NCBI GenBank assembly: GCA_016165875.1
Contig: JABBOT010000080.1
Span: 33,556,364 to 33,620,363 of the forward strand
Reading direction: 5' to 3'
Length of the DNA stretch: 64,000 bases
DNA from: Acanthopleura granulata
Lineage: Eukaryota; Mollusca; Polyplacophora; Chitonida; Chitonidae
Shown: piece after piece, positions 59,233 to 64,000 of the stretch
Layout of the letters: every line of letters starts with the position of its first letter
Position numbering within the stretch: position 1 is the stretch's first letter
Position numbers and translations under genes: made by a program
Notes under the pieces: model-generated
Told to the model about the DNA's origin: nothing
The model's database searches: none
What the model saw: the letters and a program-made list of their open reading frames with translations, nothing else

Positions 59233-59425
59233 CGGCCTCCGTGACCGAGGGGTTTAGCGCGCTAGTGCAGCGTAATGACCGAGATAACTCTCACCAATGC
59301 GGTCACTGTGAGTCCTAGCCCAGCTCATGGTGGCTTCCCCTCCGATGAATACGTGCGAAGGTTTCCCAGCAACCTGCGGATGGCCATGTGTTTCCCCCGG
59401 GCTCTGCCCGTTTTCTTCCTATCAT
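59233..59425 (+). repeat. SINE, 3'-truncated
   Basis: tRNA-like head 'ggcctccgtgaccgaggggt' followed by 'ttagcgcgctagtgcagcgt' and the body to 'gggctctgcccgttttcttc'; the 3' 'aagtgaaatattc' block is missing. The head is the best preserved in the window. Confidence 0.88.
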
Positions 59426-60184
59426 ACAATAGTTTAATTTGTTGCCCAAATTTCCTTGTCAAAATTTGAGTGGGCAACATTATCAGATGCTATTGAAAAT
59501 ATTGATCTATCAAACAACGGCATACGCTACAAATGAAATGTGATTAAAGGAAGAGGCAGCAAATCAATAATGAGCGGTATTAAGCGGAAACCCAAGACTT
59601 TTGCTTATTCGTGATATAAAATTCACATTATTCTCTCATGTCTGTTGCTGGAAAAACACATCAAACTTATGAGTTATAGAGAAAACACGCCTTCTATTTT
59701 AACGCGGCCATTGTCTGGGGCCGTGCCACCATCAGCCAATAAAAAAGGTTTTTACATAGAGCCCTTGTAAAGTCGGTGACATATAGGACGCACCATAAGC
59801 AATGCGAACAAATGTTAATACCACAGAGGACTTTGGTGGTTTCTAACCGATGACAGGCACACAAATTAATATTCAGCAGTAGACATTTGACGTTAAACTT
59901 ATTTCATTTGACTAATAGTAAATTTTAATAAAGTAGTAAGTGTTTCACTATTTGTCTGTCTTTAAAATAACACTCTGTCACATCAGTAAAATGTTTAACC
60001 CACGAAGCATAGGCCAGCGTCTCTCCAAAACGAGCGAAGCATGCAAGTTTCTCATGCTGGTAGTGACGTTCCATGTGACACTTAGACTCGTCCAAATAAA
60101 GGTTGAACGAACAGTTGTAGTTGTCAAACATATCCTATGTCTCTATCAAATTAAACACACAACATATCAACTTTAATGCCAAAG

Positions 60185-60252
<68 letters not shown>

Positions 60253-60261
60253 AACACACAA
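60185..60261 (+). repeat. (CT)n(CA)n compound microsatellite
   Basis: About 24 CT units with one interruption, followed by about 13 CA units with one interruption. Confidence 0.95.
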
Positions 60262-60571
60262 AGCAATGTTACGTGACCAGTGCACGAAGCTGAGGGAAAA
60301 AGGATAAAGTTTCATGCTTTCAGGCAGCACTTCATAGAATCTGATCTTCTTTTTCCCGCCTGCGGCCCTTGTTGTGCTTACAACGGTATGACGCATCAGG
60401 AAACCGGTTGATTGGTATAACATGACAAAACTGAGGGGGTTAAAGCTTCATTATCTTACCCCCAAACCATTAAAAAAATATCCACATAATAACGTTTCCC
60501 CCTAAATTACAGATGTGCTTGTAAAGATTTCCTCAAAGATTCGGCCGGTCCGTTTTTGTTTCTTTTCTTTG

Positions 60572-60622
60572 TTTGTTTGTTTTTTTTTTTTGTTTTTTTT
60601 TTTTTTATATATATATATATCT
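60572..60622 (+). repeat. poly-T and TA tract
   Basis: T-rich run with a few G bases followed by a short (TA)n. Confidence 0.9.
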
Positions 60623-60916
60623 AAAGCATTTTGGCACAATAGCTGCGTGAGGAGTTTGAAGAGAGCTGTGGTTCTCTGCCTACGTCATACTCATTGACCA
60701 TAGCCCTGAATATGGCTGCTTGTGCGAAGCCACCTGGACGCCCAAATTATTCAACGTTTCCCGCAAAACAACAATCGTGTGAAAGTGTTCCACTTGGATA
60801 ACGAAAATAGAGCAGTCTTTACGACTTGTAACAGTAATGTTCATTATTTGCTACCTCTTCCTTCAAAATTGTTCCATTCTTCGTCTAATCTATTTTCCAG
60901 TTTAAAATTCAGATAT

Positions 60917-60990
60917 GAATCTGGCCGTCGTCGTATAAGTGACATATTCTTGAGTTCGGCGTGAAAAACACTAATCCAATAAATAAATTA
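60917..60990 (+). repeat. SINE 3' end fragment
   Basis: 'tggccgtcgtcgtataagtg' then 'acatattcttgagttcggcg' and an A-rich tail. Confidence 0.78.
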
Positions 60991-61879
60991 AATCAAAGCC
61001 AACATGGTTTCTTTGCATGAATCCGCCTTGATTTCTTGCTTCTACATACTTTGTTAGTCTTCGGTCCCTTTACTGTGTTGGACATTTTGTCGGAAATTAG
61101 TTATTCGATTACTGACCTGGACTGTATTATGGTTGGAGGCGGGTAAACGAATGCCCATTTCGACTCATATAACCGTATTACATACACCTGACATGGCCTT
61201 GTTCATGATTAACCGGATTTGTCAGGAAACCTATAGGTAATGTGTAATCCGATTTTCTTTACCCCATGCACGAGTGTAACTCGAGCGAAGGCCAACTGTT
61301 TCACATTTCGTCAGCACCATAGACCTTTGCTCTCATTCCCATTTCACGCAGGTTCATATCAGCATTGCTTGGCGACATAAATCTCTCAGGTTAGCGAGGA
61401 GCCTGTAAACATATATTACGGTTATACACCTGTACCATATGCGGTATTCTGCATAGGCCAAACCACGTCTAATGCGGAGACTCTTATCTTATGTACCAAG
61501 GTGACGAGATAACTATATAACCAGACCACTGACATGACGTAATTCTATTACGCACACGCGCATTTTGTCAAAACTGTAAAAAAATCACAGTTAAAACTAA
61601 ACTTAGAAAAAGTACAAAAATTGGATTACCAGTGTCTTTGAAAGTATAGTCTCGGTATAACTTGGTTGCTAGGAGACAGTCACGTGACGTTAGTCATGTG
61701 ATTTCATTGTGCACAAAAGTCTGTCATTGGTATTGGTTGGCCAGGAACTTTTCATGGAAGCGCAAGTCAATATTTATGTCTCGAGCTGTCAAAAAAATCT
61801 GAACACGCACCCAACTGATCGAACATACGTGCTGAGTAACGAGAAATCCATGTAACGGAAACATCCAAGAAAAATATAT

Positions 61880-62390
61880 TCATCTTCTTCTCCACATGCA
61901 TGGCCACCCGAATATGACCACTCCTATCATTGCCTTATTTGCTGAAAGTATGCTAAAAGTTTTTGACCTGAGTGACAACAAGGCCTCCATTTCGGAAATA
62001 CTCTGTGCGACCAAGGCACGTTTGGGTCCTGAACTAGAAAACTTCCTTACCTCAGCTTCTATGTTTAACAGTTTTGCGGAAAATATCTGTTCGTAACGTA
62101 TAATTTCACCAACCTGAAACTGTCTTTTGCGATGCTCTTTTTCTAGCAATGACTTTTCATATGCTTCACTATAACGTACGATGCATTGGTACGCACGGAC
62201 CAGAATTTAAATTCTACATTCTAATATGAATCCTTCCCCACATGTCATATGTTTACAAGAAACATTCTTAAAACCACACATCCGTTTTACTAATACGTAT
62301 CCCGGATACTCTATTAGAGGAGTTGATGGGGATATGAGGGATAACGGGGGTGTTGTCATGTTACTTAAGAAGACACGGTCGTTCAAAATT
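61880..62390 (+). pseudogene. non-LTR retrotransposon fragment: endonuclease N-terminal part
   Basis: Remnant of a LINE-type retrotransposon ORF2. From 62161 the frame reads YNVRCIGTHGPEFK, then shifts by one base near 62225 into MNPSPHVICLQETFLKP and NGGVVMLLKK. The VICLQET motif carries the catalytic Glu of the apurinic-like EEP endonuclease. The open frame stops being retrotransposon-like near 62385, where another repeat begins. The 61896-62096 segment may be upstream retrotransposon sequence but has no recognisable domain. The closest clades by memory are Jockey/CR1-like; this is not secure. Confidence 0.75.
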
Positions 62391-63194
62391 TGGATTTTTA
62401 AACAAATTCTGATTGAGACATCTTAACTAAGTTTTGAAGTTCGTTCATAAACTAAATCAATACTGTTTAAAGTAATAATAGCCATTGAGTTTGTAGCTTG
62501 TAAGAAACCTTAGAAGTCCTGCCGTTATTCGAATTCAACACAAAGAGAGGGGTCCATTTTTTTTCATTAATATTCAACAGAAATGACCCGAAGCATACGT
62601 GTATCTGCCGGCGTTCGTGATCAGTCGATATTGGCTACACAAACTCGGATAATTTCGAATTTTAATACACATAGATACAAGCTGAATATAGCAGCAGATT
62701 ATATTACCAATGATCTTCTCATGAAACTATTAGTCAGAAACATGCGTCTGTTCGACGTTTAACACCGCCAAAACAACAACAACATTTGCACCCACCTATC
62801 AAGCACAGCTATGCGACAACTGGCCAGCAATTACAACTCTAGACTTGCTTGTCAACACGCTGAATTCTCTTTTACGCCTCTTTTTGGTCGATCCTGTTAA
62901 GAGTGAACTGTAAGTCCTTCTTTTACGCGTGTTATCAGCCACGTTTGTTCACATATGAAGTTTACCGAGCGCTGCGGGCATTCTCCATTTTCACTGAATT
63001 GTCAGGCCTCATTTAAATATTCTGGCAGACTTTTGAGTTTTCATTTTTTTGTTATTTTCAAACATTCTAACGTACAATGTTGGTGGTAGGATTAAAGAAA
63101 AGCCTGCATCTTTTATTTCTTGAGAAAAATACCTAACACTCATGTCATTCTGTAATAACTCGAAAATACCCACTATTTGGGCACCATGTCCCTT
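62390..63194 (+). repeat. unclassified repeat, copy 2, inserted in the retrotransposon fragment
   Basis: Separates the two endonuclease pieces and is homologous over several blocks to 29900-30270. It carries about 200 extra bases around 62,552-62,757 that copy 1 lacks. It ends near 'gggcaccatgtccctttaa'. No coding capacity is seen. Confidence 0.65.
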
Positions 63195-63900
63195 TAAACA
63201 TGGACTTTCATACTCTGATATCAGAATTCCTCTATTTACGAATATCGAGACCCGGTGACATAGCTAGGTTTTACGTCCCTGTTGTCTGTATCGTAAACCC
63301 TTCCAAATGTGTCGAACGGGGCGATCTCAACATCCTCATGTCTGTTATTAGCTCATCGTTTACTTGGTGCGGCGATTTTAATGCCCACCTTGAACTCGCA
63401 TTATGCTCATCAGACTTAGGCTTGTCTTCCGATTGGTCAGTCGATACCACTTCTCCCTGTGGCAGCGACCATTTCCCCATCTTGGCCTCATGTCACTTTA
63501 CTCCTCATGTCAATGAAGTCGGTCACCCTTCAAGGTCAAATGCTTACTGGCCAGAAAGAATGTACATAATCTTTCCCTGACGCTCCCATTGATAATGGTG
63601 TAAATATATTCTGTAATAATATTGTCAACGCCATTAATACAGCAGCCCCTAATTACGGCTATCCCCAAGTCAGTAGGAGGAACTTACCAAAATTGCCGGT
63701 CCTGGGTGGAACGAAGATTGCTCTAATGCAATCAAGGAACGAAAGCGTCTTAAAAACCATGCGCCCCGAACACGGCCTATTATCCTCACACATTCCTTCT
63801 ATGATGGCTTGTATGACATACGGCCTAACACAGCATTGCCATTCAAACAGAGATCCAGTCAAATAGCTGATCTCATTCAATGTGCGGATTTAATCTCTGA
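63195..63900 (+). pseudogene. non-LTR retrotransposon fragment: endonuclease C-terminal part and linker toward reverse transcriptase
   Basis: The frame from 63200 includes NPSKCVERGDLN, WCGDFNAHLEL and CGSDHFPI: GDFNAH and SDHFPI are the Asp/Asn and Asp/His motifs of EEP endonucleases. Between them 'LELALCSSDLGL' appears joined by an internal deletion, because the usual spacer after GDFNAH is missing. Past 63580 the linker continues after frame shifts (NNIVNAINTAAPNYG, then PGWNEDCSNAIKERKRLK), typical of the region before the reverse transcriptase. The RT domain is not seen before the right edge. It is inactive by frameshifts and deletion. Confidence 0.8.
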
Positions 63901-64000
63901 AAGTTTTCACGGACATATCTAAATGTCCTTACACCAACACTGACCAGTGTAGTGGGAGCGTCATTTTGTGTGCCAGAAATTAAATACAGGAAGTCCTTCA

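Larger units (their letters stand above)
57099..61879. other. intergenic region downstream of window genes
   Basis: 4.8 kb in which I see no supported gene. It contains the presumed 5' flank of the ZP gene, SINE copies at 59233 and 60917, a CT/CA microsatellite near 60,185 and a poly-T/TA tract near 60,570-60,620. Confidence 0.6.

Noticed and set aside
59233..59310. Possible tRNA gene
   Set aside because: The tRNA-like promoter belongs to a SINE head; the acceptor stem and cloverleaf cannot be completed and the same head occurs in other SINE copies.

Overview
The window is animal nuclear DNA. Genes have many short exons with GT/AG introns, are on both strands, and sit among short interspersed repeats. 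The organism is most likely a lophotrochozoan, probably a mollusc. This is an inference from the abundant tRNA-headed SINE whose 3' body includes 'ataagtgaaatattcttgag' and ends in an (AAAT)n tail, and from the tandem secreted GH16 beta-1,3-glucanase genes. I recognise five protein-coding genes and one broken retrotransposon; the rest is introns, repeats and intergenic DNA.

Layout. (1) 1-8,941, minus strand: the first twelve coding exons of AFG3L2, the mitochondrial inner-membrane m-AAA protease. They cover the N-terminus, both membrane segments and most of the AAA+ ATPase; the M41 peptidase half lies beyond the left edge. (2) 9,547-17,975, plus strand: complete NOP9, a nucleolar Pumilio-repeat protein, in 11 exons. 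AFG3L2 and NOP9 are head to head with about 600 bp between start codons, so they probably share a promoter region. (3) 20,406-31,963 and 33,205-46,120, plus strand: two tandem paralogous GH16 genes (349 and 350 residues), each with a signal peptide, ten exons with the same splice phases, and an intact GEIDxAE catalytic motif. They look like secreted endo-1,3-beta-glucanases (laminarinases) or closely related glucan-binding proteins. (4) About 49,875-57,098, minus strand: a membrane-anchored zona pellucida (ZP) domain protein. Its ZP core, furin-like site and transmembrane exon are clear; its 5' exons are less certain, and the phase into the last exon does not fit. (5) 61,880-64,000, plus strand: a decayed non-LTR retrotransposon with endonuclease (EEP) fragments split by another repeat.

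The first GH16 gene is unusually repeat-rich: four intronic tandem arrays and two long palindromic (fold-back) elements. One array is a 94-bp minisatellite made of the 3' part of coding exon 7, its splice donor and some following intron, repeated about seven times. The second GH16 gene lacks this array. No operon, CRISPR array, rRNA or stand-alone tRNA gene was found. I found no convincing new multi-gene system. The most notable signals are the exon-junction minisatellite, the fold-back and MITE elements, and an unclassified repeat shared between a GH16 intron and the broken retrotransposon.
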